Shown piece by piece: positions 32,150 through 44,133 of a stretch of DNA of 51,273 nucleotides. Source of the stretch: Chara braunii (lineage: Eukaryota; Streptophyta; Charophyceae; Charales; Characeae); the NCBI GenBank assembly GCA_003427395.1, contig BFEA01000534.1, positions 1,036,150 to 1,087,422 of the forward strand, written 5' to 3'. Numbering within the stretch: the first letter of the stretch is position 1; the number at the start of each line of letters is the position of its first letter. A program made the position numbers and the translations under genes. The notes beneath the pieces were generated by a model that searched no databases, was not told the origin of the DNA, and was given only the letters and a program-made list of their open reading frames with translations.

Positions 32150-32815
32150 TTTCAATTAAGTTTTTAGTTGAACGTTGAACTTGTCTTGATAGGTAATACG
32201 ATAGTATCTCTTGAAAGAGGTCTCATCTCCCTCTCCTCTTGGCCAAAACACATCTCTCAGTTTCTCCCTTGAGACATCCTTCGACCAACCCATAGAGAAT
32301 TTATAAATTATTTGTTTTATATCTTTTCTTTTTTTGGCAAAATATTCGTAATTGTTTTTTAGCATTGGTCTAGTAAGCACGAAACTCCGTCTGTACAAAC
32401 TATTGAATGTGCTTTACAACCTCTTCTCCTTGTAATCTCACATTTTCCCGTGTGTGTACACAACGTCTATACCATAGGGTCCACATCACAACTTTTCGTC
32501 CACAAACAAACAAGTTTTTTTCTGAATAGTTGATAGGGATAGATTGATCGGGTTCTAATGACCAAAAAGCATCACCCTCCATTCCCATGACCAGTCTATC
32601 CCTGTCAGCCTTCTCCATAAACAATCTCAATGCCTCCACATCAATGTTGATCCTAGGCATTGCAAAAAAATGTGTCCAACGGTTTCCTTGATTTTTTTGC
32701 TCGAAAAAACTCCACACAAAACTACCACCAGGATAGGGCCGATCCCCTTTGATCCACAGTACAACTCAAGACGCTCTCTTTCATTAGTCAATATTTGGTT
32801 ACGTAAGCGAGAGAG
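32150..32815 (-). pseudogene. LINE relic, ORF2 C-terminal end
   Basis: A second, more decayed LINE fragment has the same orientation as the one at the left edge. Translated in pieces it gives LTNERERL, then a zinc-binding core ETVGHIFLQC (about 32685-32655), then GRKVVMWTLWYRRC. These line up with PTNKWL, ETIEHIFLQC and GRRAVLWVIWWKRC of the first LINE in the same order. The first cysteine pair is damaged and at least two frameshifts and several stops are present. Only the C-terminal ~200 codons survive. The two are related families or lineages rather than recent copies, because protein similarity is clearer than DNA similarity. Confidence 0.82.
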
Positions 32816-32864
32816 AGACAGGTGCGATTTTTCTTCTTTGTCTTCTTCTTTTTCTTCTACTATT

Positions 32865-33002
32865 TCTTTTTCTTCCTTTTTTTTTTTTTTTTTTTTTTTT
32901 NNNNNNNNNNNNNNNNNNNNNNNNNNNNNNNNNNNNTTTTTTTTCCCCTACTACTACGTATTCTTCTTCTTCCTTTTTTTTATTTTTTTTTATTTTTTTT
33001 TT
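32865..33002. repeat. Poly(T) tract with 36-N assembly gap
   Basis: A T run is interrupted by N at 32901-32936 and continues as T-rich sequence. The frames across it are meaningless. Confidence 0.95.
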
Positions 33003-34653
33003 CTTCTTTTTCTTGTTATTCTTGTCTCTTGCTTTGCTCGCTATAACCACCTTTCATTTTATCACAGAGATAGATAGAGAGAGAGAGAAAAAAAAAAGAC
33101 CGTGAATATTCTGGCTCGGGGCTATCCCTTGATTCGAACATGACATATGGACTGAGAGTACTTTGGGGGACAATAGAAGAGAGACTATTATTGTTCAGTA
33201 ACTGTACCGCAACTACATTGAGCGACAACCTCTTTTTTTCCTCCCCTTCATCGCATTCCTCCAGCTCCCTTCATGTACGATAGTGTGAGATTATCTCACT
33301 CTGAGTATGAGCAAGGCTGCCTCTTTTCCTCCACATATGATGTCACATTGCCATTTCTGCATGTTGGTGTGTGTGTGTGTGTCATGTCATGAGTCGGATG
33401 AGTCGGATTGGTGTATTTTCAGGTATTTGCTGCACCATATTGTTGTTTGTCTCGCGTTGGGGATTCTTTGGTTCTGCATCATACCTATTTCAGATAGACA
33501 TGCGACAGGACAGGTCCCTTACGAGATACAGGTACGGTGTAGAAGGCAAGGGAGAACAAATGCTTGAATCTCTTCCTCCTGTCAACTAATATTGATTTAT
33601 TTAACAATCTTATTGTTTTATTTTTCTTGTTATTTTATTTTTTTTGTCATTCTATTTCCCCTTGATGAGTTGAACACTTTCAAGGACGTTAGTCCATCAT
33701 GATCCAAAAAGGGACGAGACCCCAGACCCAACTTCAAAGAGGGCACATCACCCGACTATTTGATGGGTGACCCATCTGAGAGATTGGCCAGGAGCTTGAA
33801 TTGGAAGGTCGCGACTTATCTTTTCGGCAAGATTGGGATAGGGTATGCCAAGGGATGAGAATAGGGCCAAATATGGGTTGTGCAGTCAAGTTGAGCTCTA
33901 AGACTGTTGTCACTGTATATATGACGCTCGATGATTAAACTGTTCTGCTATAGCCTCACTGACTCTGTTAAGATTCAACCACCAGTAGAGACTAAACCAC
34001 CAGTCCTTTCAAAAGCCACACCTGCATTCATGTGGTAATGTTCTCGGATGAACGGGCCTGGGGCGCTGACATACATTCGTTTCACGTGGAAAAGTTGTAG
34101 CACTGTAGCAATTGTTGGTTGCATGCATACCTCAACTTCCCTTGCAAAGCTTTCATAATATAATATTCTATGGCCCTTTGGTTTTCTTATAAATCAGGGT
34201 GAAAATTTGGGGGTCGGTTAGCCGTCTGCCCAACTTCTGGAACTACTAGTGATGGGGAGTCAAAAAGGTGACAAATGTTAGAGTCTTTAAAGGGGAAAGA
34301 ATCTCTATGCGCCAACAGAAAGTGCAAGTAAAAACAAACATCAGGCAAACAAGCAAAAAACATTGAGGACGCTAGAAAGAGCCTTGGGATGTGTTTTTTT
34401 TTTCTTTTCGGAAACATCCGCTACAAGGGTGTGTTGATACTAGCAGGCATCCCCTCCATACTTCCCCTTCTTGGATGGCTCCGTTCCATTGGACCATTGG
34501 TGGAGAGCTGCAGCTGCTGGAAACGGGGTCCAGCGTCCCTTTACAATAAACTTGTGGAACTGGAATGATACACTTTCACAATTATATTGTGGGCAAAAGT
34601 CTGACTGTCGTTTGACTAACAACATTTGTCCTCTGCGTTTTGAGGTTCACTCC
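33003..34653. other. No gene recognised
   Basis: It contains a GT tract near 33368-33382 and AT-rich sequence. Two overlapping 72-86 codon frames at 33307-33589 lack recognisable features. Confidence 0.5.
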
Positions 34654-34963
34654 GTTGTTTGAAGGATTCTAATTTTTATGGTTTTTTTTGTATCATTGGC
34701 ATTTGGGGCTTAAGTCTTTTCTATATAGTTTTAATTTTACGCAGCCTCTTTAATACTTGTGTAAAATGAAGAAAGATTCTTGTTTTGTTTTGATCCTTGG
34801 ACGGTCGTTAATTGGTAGTTTGCGAATGAAGCATTCTCATATGACTCTATGTGGTTGACTCTACGCTACCTAGGATAAATATGCATGGTTACTATTCTAT
34901 GTTGCACTTGCGACAAGGACCAAGAGCCCTAAAGAGAACTGGTTGACGAGCCAAGTGAAACTA
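34654..34963. repeat. Outer diverged repeat, left copy
   Basis: It aligns in direct orientation to 45435-45716. Shared blocks in order are GTTGTTTGAAGG, TTTTCTA.ATA.TTTT.A.TTT, CGCAGCC, GATAAATA.GCATG.TTA, TATTCTA..TTGCA.TTG and GACCAAG. Identity is only about 65-70%. It could be an LTR of an old element that encloses the 35.7-40.9 kb insertion, or two dispersed copies. Confidence 0.6.
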
Positions 34964-35724
34964 GTCGAGTGCACACGACATCGTTTTTTTTGATATTTTT
35001 TCAACGTCGCTTTTAGGGTTTTCAATACCTGTTTATTATGTTTCTATTTTTTTCAATCTCTGCTCTCTTCTCTCTTCTCCTCTTTATCCTTGTTTGTTTG
35101 TTGTCTCTCTTTATCTCTTTAGTTTCTTTCTCATTCTTTTTAATTAGATGTTAACCTTTTTTGTTGTTTGTGAATGGTCTGACACTGTTGAGGATTGATA
35201 GCAAAGTACTTCTACTCACAAAGTAACCACTTTAGAAATTATAGTATGAGATTGTATGCCTTTGACTGATTATTGTTAAATCGATCATCGTCACACTCGT
35301 CTACTATGGTTTAATTTTCCCCTACCTCTACTATTGTTAGGATGTGCTTCAATTGTGGCAATCTGTGTATTCTCGATGGATGATACACTCATCATAAAGT
35401 TACTCACTATCATTCTGTTATTATGTCATCTGAAACTTCTTTATTTACTTTACTGTTCAGTTATTCGTCAACCTATGTGGTTGTTGGCAATGTGGCAAGT
35501 CAATACGCAAGAGGAAATTGATAGTTTCATACTAGGCAGCGAATTTGATACCTTGAAGAGATTGCTTCACATATAAGTGGAACGAGAACTCAAGAGATTA
35601 ATAGGAACCCCAACTTTTCACCCCTGGTTACCTCCCCCAATTTCCTCTTTTATTTTTTTGTCAAGGTCTGCATGTGCTGAGTTTGGTGTTTGTTGGAGTC
35701 TTGAAAATGACCGTTTTGTTCGTT
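34964..35724. other. AT-rich interval, no gene seen
   Basis: T/C-rich then AT-rich sequence. An 80-codon frame at 35334-35576 is mostly hydrophobic and unrecognised. Confidence 0.45.
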
Positions 35725-36427
35725 TGTCAAATTGGAAAGCACTTTAGTTGAATGACTTCAAACGATAACTTGGAAAAAGAGCATGCAACATCATGGATGC
35801 AAACAGAATAGAGCTGAAGTAGAGCAAGAGGGGAAAAAGATGACATAACGACAAAGTTATCCCGAACGCGGCTGATCCGAAAGAATAACCTGTGGAGCAC
35901 ATCGAAACATGAAAACTGCGAGTGACTTGACCGGTTTCGGGTGACCTGTGCGTACCAACACTCATCAGGGGTTTTAGTCAATTAGGAATTTATGATAACT
36001 TGTCGACTATTTATCTTGGGTAGAGTTAGAGATGTAGATCGTTATTCTAAGTTGATAAAAACTAATAAAGTTCAAAGCACCATCTTGCTAGAAATTTACC
36101 TATCATAAACAATTGACCAAGTTCATACATTGGACGTCAAAAAATAATGGCGAAACTAAGCCTACTCGCATTGACAGCAAAGGAGTCCTCTTTCTGACAT
36201 TACAAAACCATAAATTGACCTTTTACCATTACACTAACACTGAAAAGTAGTCATTCAAACGTTTGAAACTAGTAGCAAAAAAATAATTTTTAGGACCTTA
36301 TCGCCTACAAGACAAAACAAACCACCTGCTACCGAGCGAAAAACCCAAGTTTGACCTGTTGTCCCCTTGCCTATTCTATTCACTGTGAACTAAGTTAAAA
36401 AACCAAGCAAAGTCCTAAAACGAACCA
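35725..36427 (-). repeat. Direct repeat (putative LTR), left copy
   Basis: It aligns to 40223-40911 throughout, with marker blocks such as AAGCACTTTAGTTGA, GTCGACTATTTATCT and AAAGTCCTAAAACGAACCA. Confidence 0.85.
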
Positions 36428-37631
36428 TGATCTCCTTGAATTCGTCTTATGAATGGCCAACCCGTCAAAACGGGTAACCAGTAACTCAACAACCCTTGTA
36501 ATTTATTGAAAATTTTGATCAAAGCATTATCAAAGTAAACCTCGAGTTATCCCTTCTTTCAAAGCTTGATTTTCATAGGCAAAGAAAAAGTAATTACATA
36601 CCGCTGATGGTCGTAAATATGTGTGCACGATGAAAGAAATTGTCTCTCAACGTCACCTTCTTGGGTTTATCAGAGAAAGAAGATAAGTGTTGAATAAACT
36701 AAAATACGAAATGTGTTTTCATCTTCATGGATTGATTTTTTTGAATTGCAGTACAACCCAGTTTTATTTTCGGCCATGATTTTTAACAAACAACCAAACA
36801 ACTCACGGTTGCTACCTTCACTTGTTCTTTTCAGTGTTATATTCGAATCGTAACAGCCTTGAAACCTACTATTCCAGCTGATACTTCTAATACCCCAGAT
36901 CCTTTCTTGCATAGTACAACAAAGACAAAAACGTCATCTACTAAACGAAAACCTTAGAAAAGTTAATGCTGAGTCCCCAGAGAGGAGAGAAACATGAATT
37001 AATTAAAAGTACATAATAAGCACGTTAGAGAAGGGGTATAAGACTTTCTCATGGGAATACCCACAATTTGGTGCAACACAAAATCTCCTGCCATCACATA
37101 TGTATTCCAGCTCGTATCTAATGTAATTACGAATCTGTTAGAAACTAATTAAGCCTCATCCTTCATCATGGCACCTTACCTCGTAGTCTTACTATTACAG
37201 CACGTTAACCTTCACGAATCCAATGGTTAATTACCCACTTCATAGCACGAACAATAGAAGAGTGAAAAATATTATACAACATTTCTTAAACGTCGAAGGG
37301 AAGTCAAACCATAAATTTATCCTCCTTCAAGTGACCGTTAATGAACCCAATTCGCTTAATCAGACCAGTTCTCTTCTTGAGATTAAAATGACAGTCCTCA
37401 TGTAGTTGCTACAGTAGTCTGTTGACAACCTTTGAGATCGTTCTCCCAGCTTTAGCTGTATTTTATGAGAAGGGGAGACAAATCGGGTGCCACAGCATAA
37501 CGTCCTTATGCTTTGGGGTGCAATAGGTTCGTCCCAAGGTCCCACGTAGATTACATTTAGCTACCCATTTCAATCGTTCTCCGTCAATATCGAGCTCATT
37601 CTTATTCTGTTTGACAAAGGAAGAGTTGTTT

Positions 37632-38641
37632 AAAAATAATTTGCTCATGCCCTCATGGTAAACTATTGGGCAGAAAAACGGATAGTAATTTCAAGTTGTT
37701 TACAGTCCAAGACATAAAGCACACTAATGGATACGATACCAATGTTGGACTGAAATTCAACGAACAAATTGAAAGTCATATTTCCACAAACCAACGATTT
37801 TTTTATCCTTGACCCAGTCGTTCACGATTACCCTTTCTATGTCTTTTATTGCTTTTTATGCCGCACATTTAGTGATGAGTCAGTAGATCTAATAAAATAC
37901 TGTTCAAGTTCAGAACATGCTTTTGGGAACCAACACAAATTAAAATGACCAGATACCTATTCACCCGACAACGTCTCAACCAACGGTACAATCGTTCATT
38001 ACGATCGCCTTTACTAACCAAAGACGGGCTACATACTATGTATACGTGTTCACTGAATCTAGAATACACGTCTCTAATAATACTACCTATGTATATATGT
38101 CTGCACCAAGGAGATACTAACATATATAGAAAGGTAAAAAATAATTTGCTAATGCCCTCATGATAAACTATTGGGTAGAAAAACGGATAGTAATTCCAAG
38201 TTGTTTACAATCCAAGACATAAAGCACATTAATAGATACGATACCAATGTTGGACTGAAATTCAACGAACGAATTGAAAGTCATATTTCCACAAACCAAA
38301 GTTTTTTTTTTCCTTGACCCCAGTCGTTCACGATTACCCTTTCTATGTCTTTTATTGCGTTTTATGCCGCACATTTAGTGATGAGCCAGTAGATCTAATA
38401 AAATACTTTTCAAGTTTCATAACATGTTTTTAGGAACCAACACAAATTAAAACGACCAGATACCTATTCACCCGACAACGTCTCAACCAACGGTATAATC
38501 GTTCATTACGATCGCCTTTACTAACCAAAGACGGGCTACATACTATGTATACGTGTTCACTTCATCTAGAATACAAGTCTCTAATAATACTACCTATGTA
38601 TATATGTCTGCACCAAGGAGATACTAACGTATATACTAAGG
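37632..38641. repeat. 504-bp tandem duplication
   Basis: AAAAATAATTTGCTCATGCC at 37632 recurs at 38136 (one change), and both copies end in GGAGATACTAAC.TATATA. Identity is about 93-95%, far higher than between the flanking LTRs, so the duplication happened long after insertion. Confidence 0.92.
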
Positions 38642-39096
38642 TTTTGTCACAACGATCGAAGCAGTGTCGAGAAAGAGGGAAAATAATTGTTAGCCCAAGG
38701 TATTTGACCATTCAAAGTCAACGCAATCACGGATAAACAAAGAAGGGTGTTTAAAAACCAATTTCGCAATCGCCCAATAGATCAGTTACAAATATTAAAG
38801 CAGTATCTTACTGTTTTCCATAGACGCGCCGCGTTCGGGGCAGACCCTAAGAAGTAGCATCGTTTGCCCCGTCCTCCTTACTTAGGTATTCATCGTGGTC
38901 ATCGGAGGAGTCGGTCAATTCTTCAATCACTACCTCTTTGTGTAGAGGTTCATTGCAGGTCAACCTTGTGTACTCCTGTGCAATCGTCTCATCAAGAACC
39001 ATGTATATAACTCTTTCTTTCTCTCATATTTTTTGGATAACATCCCTTTTGAGGTTCTTCAAGTCTTTCCTAACTCCTTTCAAAAACTTATTTCGT

Positions 39097-40152
39097 CAAT
39101 TCGCAAGGTCATCCTCATGTACGACTGAAACTTTGATCTTCCCTTTACCGGAGCATTGAAAACCATTGCCAACGGATGCACGAAGTGGTTGTCTCAAGTT
39201 CGTTCCACCTATCCTTTTTTGCTTCTCCTTCGTTCTCTCTGCCCCCTGTTCAACTTCTCTTCTCCTGTTGAATTCCTTGATCATCATGTCCTTCAGAATT
39301 TCAAACTCCTCCATGTGCCGAGCAACAAGATCGCTGTAATCTTCGACGTTTCTCCTTCGAGGAGTCCTATGTATAGTTACAGGGGCAATATCTGGGTCTA
39401 GTTCACACTTGAGGGTTGGGAGTAGCTTTAATCATGATGCACCCTCGTTTCTTGGTCGGGCGTTGAGCTTCTATGTTTCACCTCTCAACCTCGATAACTG
39501 CCTCCTCTATGATCCGTTTCAGCGTGCGAACTCAAACCTCCAATGTAGCAATTTGTCGCTCATTAGCTTCTTGTGCCTGCCGGTTAGCCTCATTTGTACT
39601 TCCGCTGCAATCAAACAACCTCCTCTTGTTCGTTAACCATAACCATGGATGTTTGTGCGGCCGCAATGTGTAATTCCTTCATATTTTCCACTTGGCTCCT
39701 CAAGTTGTCTACCTCGCAAGACTTGTTCTTCTTCAAATTTTTTGCCCTGTCAGCAGAACCCAACCTTTACTGATTAGTTCCCCAATCTGTTTATAGTGTT
39801 TTTTTCTCTCTTTCTTCTTTTGTAGACGTTTATCTCCTCTACCTTTTCTCGTTGCTTCATCTCTTCTTTCGTTGTGTTCTTCTTCTCTCGTTTTTTTTTA
39901 GCATCATGGTGCACTTTCAATTTCACCACGGTTTCCTTCAAAGTCACAATCCTACTAGTGTTAATAAGACCATCCCACCCACCACAATTATACTGAGTAT
40001 TAGAGAAATAATTACTCAAAAAAAAAAAAAAAATTGACTGTACTAGGATTAGCGATATGCACTTGCCGAGGAGGATGGGGACAAAAACGATGGATATGAC
40101 CCGCCTGACCGCAGATGTGGCAAGTCCTAACATAGTTATTGTTGGTAGTCAT
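39097..40152 (-). pseudogene. CCHC knuckle followed by coiled-coil-like reading
   Basis: From an ATG at 40152 the reading begins MTTNNNY and gives CHICGQAGHIHRFC (40122-40081), a perfect C-x2-C-x4-H-x4-C knuckle about ten residues from the start. A T run near 40035-40020 shifts the phase. Charged, heptad-like sequence then continues through several further stops and phase changes: SRIVTLKETVVKLKVHHDAK, later CEVDNLRSQVENMKELH, IATLEV and VRTLKRIIEEAV, ending around EEFEILKDMMIKEFNRRREV and a basic tail at 39097. The total is about 350 codons. Retroviral-type gags normally have the knuckle at the C-terminus, so a leading knuckle is unusual. It may be a captured host RNA-binding protein, a rearranged gag or a new element protein. 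Clearly non-functional. Confidence 0.65.
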
Positions 40153-40222
40153 GGCGTAGTAACACTCAAAGTCACACAACAGTAGTATAACTTCTACTCC
40201 TTTTACTTCGTGGATAACAGTT

Positions 40223-40911
40223 TGTCAAATTGACAAGCACTTTAGTTGAGTGATTCCAAACAGTAACTCGCAAAAGGAGCATTTGACATTCATACGGATA
40301 GCATAGAGATGAAGTAAGGCAAGAGGGGGAAAAGATGACACCAAAACAAAGTTATGTCAAGTATGACTTATCTGAATTAATAACGAGTGAAGTACTTCGG
40401 AACACGAAAACAACGAGTGACCCGACCGGTTTCGACTGGTCGCATAGTGTCAACACTCATCTGGGGTCTTAGACAATAAGGATAACTAGTCGACTATTTA
40501 TCTACGGTAGATTTGGTAGCTCTATAGTTGGAAACGTAGATCCCTAAGGTAAGTTGATTAAATCTGATAAATTTTAAAGCACCAACTCTCTATAAATTCA
40601 CCTATCCAAAACAGTCGACCAAGTTCATGCATCGAGCGTTCGAAAATAATGGTGAAACTAAGTTTGTTCGCACTGACAGCAAAGCAGTCCTCTTTCAAAC
40701 GTTACAAATCATAACCGCCAAAACTGAAAAGTAACCCTTCAAACGTTCGAGACCAGTAGCAAAAAAGTAATTCTCAAGACCTTGTCACCTCCGAGACAAA
40801 ACAGATCACCTGTTACCAAGCAAAAAACCCAAGTTCGAACCGTCGTCCTCTTGCTTATTCTATCTACTAAGAACTAAGTTTGAAAATCAAACAAAGTCCT
40901 AAAACGAACCA
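40223..40911 (-). repeat. Direct repeat (putative LTR), right copy
   Basis: Copy of 35725-36427. On the minus strand the knuckle reading starts only about 70 bases beyond its inner end. Confidence 0.85.
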
Positions 40912-40956
40912 TGGTCCTCCATAATTTATAATTTTTTTTTTTTTTTTTAATGATGA

Positions 40957-41017
40957 GTGTCATCCTTGCGCAGCGGCCATGCTAATCTTCTATGTATCCT
41001 TGCGATGTCCCGAAGGG
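40957..41017 (-). pseudogene. U6 snRNA pseudogene with A-rich 3' tail
   Basis: On the minus strand the sequence starts CCCTTCGGGACATCG, like the 5' stem-loop of plant U6. It then skips about 12 bases and resumes with GATACATAGAAGATTAGCAT (one change in the ACAGAGA box) through GCGCAAGGATGACAC, followed by CTCATCATT and a run of about 18 A. A 5' stem, an internal deletion and a poly(A)-like tail fit a retroposed copy made by LINE machinery. The 5' side is flanked by a TTTA-repeat tract. Point changes and the deletion rule out function. Confidence 0.9.
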
Positions 41018-41254
41018 AAAAAAAATAAATAAATAAATAAATAAATAAAAAAAATAAAATAAAAAAAAATGGCCAACCTTGAAAATTTTAAAAATCCTGA
41101 AAACTGAAAAAAATAAATTTGCATAAAAACATACTTTTGCCTTGGGGTTTATGACATTTTTAATCAATCTTTTTACTTTGTTTTTGGCTTATTTGATGTC
41201 CACTCTATGGATTGGCGACAAGCCCGTCTTAAAAGGTGTAGGTCGTTTGTTACA
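41018..41254. repeat. (AAAT)n/A-rich tract and short flank
   Basis: An AAAT-type simple repeat lies at 41020-41070 next to the U6 5' end. The remainder is unassigned. Confidence 0.7.
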
Positions 41255-42247
41255 ATGACCCTAAAAAACCCCTAAGAAAAAAGCAAGAAGAGAGAAGAAA
41301 AGGAAGCAAAGAAAAAACAAGAATGTGAAGACCAACGGGCACGAGAAAAGAAAGAACGGGGGTATTTTAAATACAATTAAATGGAGCCTTGAACACCATG
41401 TTGGATATGATATGTCGGGTTCTACATGGCACGATTTTTTGAGTTCAACCCGATAGTGATGTAAAGGCACTCAGGAGTGAAGTGGAGGTGCTACGTGGCT
41501 CCAAGACACTTGTGAATGTACCAACTGTCAAAATAAGGGCGCACAAGAATTGTAAGGTGTTTGTCGAGCTAATGGTTGAACATGCCATGATACAAGTTAT
41601 GGTGGAGGATGCATTTGTGGCTAAAAGAAGGTTTTAAGTTGTCTAGAAGGATATACATGAGATCAAACAAGTTAAACACGAGGCTAGGACTGAGGCTGAA
41701 AAATGGCAAAAATATTCCATGAGGCCAGGAAACATGATGTACTACATTGTCTACACCCATGACGCAAGCCTTATTACACCTACCTACCTTTACTCCTACC
41801 GAGTCTCTAGGCATGAAGATTAATTAAAAGTTGTTGGTCAAGATGCATTGATTGAAAGTGGATACGTATAAAGAATTATGGCTTCGCTAATTAAGCTTGG
41901 GGAGGGAAGGCAAATGATGTGATTGGGCGTTTGAAAAAAAAGAAGGTTTGTCAGACTCCTCGATTCAATAAACGCGTTCGTATTGAAGAAGCAAGTAGTT
42001 TTTTTATGTGCAAAGGAAGGAAAAGTCGACCATGGAAAGCGAGTCGATAAACATAAACGATAGACAAACGTTTATTAAGGAAACAAGAAAGACTTTGAGA
42101 CATCTCAAAAAAATCGATATACTTCTGGTATGTGCAAAAAACATAATGAAGTATTATATCGCTACACATACGGTGGAAAATAACATTGCTAAGAGTGTTG
42201 CTGAAGTTTTTCCTTCTACTAAAGAAAATATTGTCGATTTTTCTTAA
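41255..42247 (+). pseudogene. Unrecognised decayed coding relic, Lys/Glu-rich
   Basis: A lysine/glutamate-rich stretch (41275-41355) is followed by a plus-strand reading with few stops. It runs ALRSEVEVLRGSKTL, CKVFVELMVEHAMIQVMVED, KDIHEIKQVKHEARTEAEKW and MMYYIVYTHDASL to about 41820, then a phase change to a 79-codon frame at 42008-42247 with KETRKTLRHLKKIDI. The amphipathic pattern suggests a coiled-coil protein remnant, perhaps an element protein. I do not recognise the family and give no function. Confidence 0.35.
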
Positions 42248-44133
42248 AATATAATCCAAAGTTTAGAATACGTTATCTCGTCTTAGGATTTTTTTCCGAA
42301 TGTGGCTTGTCTATGAAGCACGATGTGACGATGTTCTAAGCTCAAATTTACAGACTTGTCCCCTCTACATTGCAAGACTCTTAATTTTCTTCTACAGTTA
42401 GTCATAATCACACTAACTTTGTATGGATGTATTCTGTGAGTCACTAAGTTTCGTTGATATATTTCTGAGTGGTGTAAGCGTTGACGTGATGTCGAGGAAA
42501 TGTCGACAATATATGCTTCGATTTTACCATGGTGTATACATGAACCATAAAGGGTGAAATCTTTATTCTCGTTAGAGCGAGCATGTGTATACGGCTAAGA
42601 ATAATAATTTGATTACTTTTGACTCACTCAATTAACATTTTTACAATTCGTTACGATGAAGTGGGATTGAAACTACATGGTTATTTATATTCAATTTTGT
42701 TTGAATTATAATTTATAACTATCATGATTTTTATTTTTTTTCTCGTTGTATTCCCGATACAAACCACGCAGAACTTAAATGAAACGTCAAAATCCGAAAG
42801 GAAAAGAAAAATATTAAAATATTATGATAAAATTGGTGTCTCAAATTTTCGGTCCTCTCTGATTAATTTATACTCTTTTGTAGTTATTGTCTCGCCAAGT
42901 TTGTTGAACATCTTGAATTATCGTCGTGATAACAATATTGTAAAAGTATTTGTAGCTTGGAGGGAATATTCTGTTCTAGTGGATCTTTGATTTTATTTTA
43001 AATGCTTCTATAATTTTTCTTTTATTGTTTGTCAATTTGATTGCGATCACCTTCGTTTTCAAAAGGTAGTTTTGTTAATGGTTTCTCAAATTTTCTTGGT
43101 AGAGGCAACTTCACTGTACTTAGGATCACCTTTATTAAGGGCATTTACTATACATTATCATTATGATTTTTCTGTTAACAAAAAGAATCATATGTAAAAC
43201 ACAGGCCAAGTTGACAGAGATTTCACATTTATTTTTGCTGAGTTGTTGCGTTTGCTACAAGTCTCTTTCACTCAAGGATTTTTACCTTGTTTGCTTAACA
43301 CACCTTTTTACAATTGTTAAGTATTTTCTCAGAGTTTTGATGAACTTATATTTATTTTTTTTAATGCCTATACCTTTTATCGAAAAAAAATGTGGTTATG
43401 ACTTTATCGAATTGTTTTAAGGGTCGTTTCGTCTTATTTTTGTAGTCTTATTCGCAACTGGTTGATTGTACAGATTACTTATGATTTTTTTTTTAATAAA
43501 CGTGAGTTTCGGAAACTGTGTGCTCAAGTCATTCCAAGTCTTTGTATTGAATAGTTGTGAAAATAACTTGTTATTGAATATATAAGCATTGTTGGTGCAA
43601 CAATCATACTACTGGTAGTTACCTTCACAATTTTTTGTCGTTTTCAAAATCATACGTTTAGATATATTCATCTAAATTATTTTTTTTTTTTTTTTCCTCC
43701 TACAAATGATCGTGTTTCCCTTTACCTCAGCGATGGGGATAATTTTTCTTCGTAGATGAATAATAATATGAATAATTTGGGACCTTGCAAAAAATTTATA
43801 TTTTTGTTGAAAAATTGTATTGTTAATTATTTTCAGTTAATTATTTGCGTATACTCACTCATGTTTGTTTTATTTTTTATTGAAAAATTGTTTGACTGAT
43901 GATCTTGATGACAATAGCTAAGTGATTTTTTCGTTGGTATCCCTACAACAACAACTTAGCCGATTGGAAAAGTTTTCATATGTTGTCTCATTTATCATAA
44001 GTTTGGGGATTTGTATATTTACTATAAAAAAATACATGCTCATCGGATGGATAATTTTTATTTTTTTAATCCATCATTTATTTATCTTAGAGATATCACG
44101 ACTATATTATTCAGTGATGTAAGATAGGGTTTC
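42248..44133. other. Strongly AT-rich interval
   Basis: Long T and A runs are present. Short hydrophobic frames (42724-42990, 43163-43420 and 43922-44122) reflect composition. No gene is recognised. Confidence 0.5.

Larger units (their letters stand above)
35725..40911 (-). mobile_element. LTR-flanked non-autonomous element with CCHC/coiled-coil relic
   Basis: Direct repeats of about 700 bp (35725-36427 and 40223-40911), both starting TGTCAAATTG and ending ACGAACCA, enclose 3.8 kb. The TG...CA ends fit LTRs. Identity is about 78-80%, so the element is very old. The only coding relic lies on the minus strand next to the right repeat and starts with a CCHC knuckle, which sets the orientation. 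No reverse transcriptase or integrase is seen. A 504-bp tandem duplication occupies the middle. No convincing primer-binding site or target duplication was found (flanks TCGTT and TGGTC). An alternative is a pair of independent insertions, but the shared terminal motifs favour one element. Confidence 0.72.

Noticed and set aside
32670-33077. 135-codon Phe-rich frame
   Set aside because: Translation of poly(T) sequence through a 36-N gap.
33307-33589. Two overlapping 72-86 codon plus-strand frames
   Set aside because: They include a GT tract and show no domain. Both phases being open is typical of chance.
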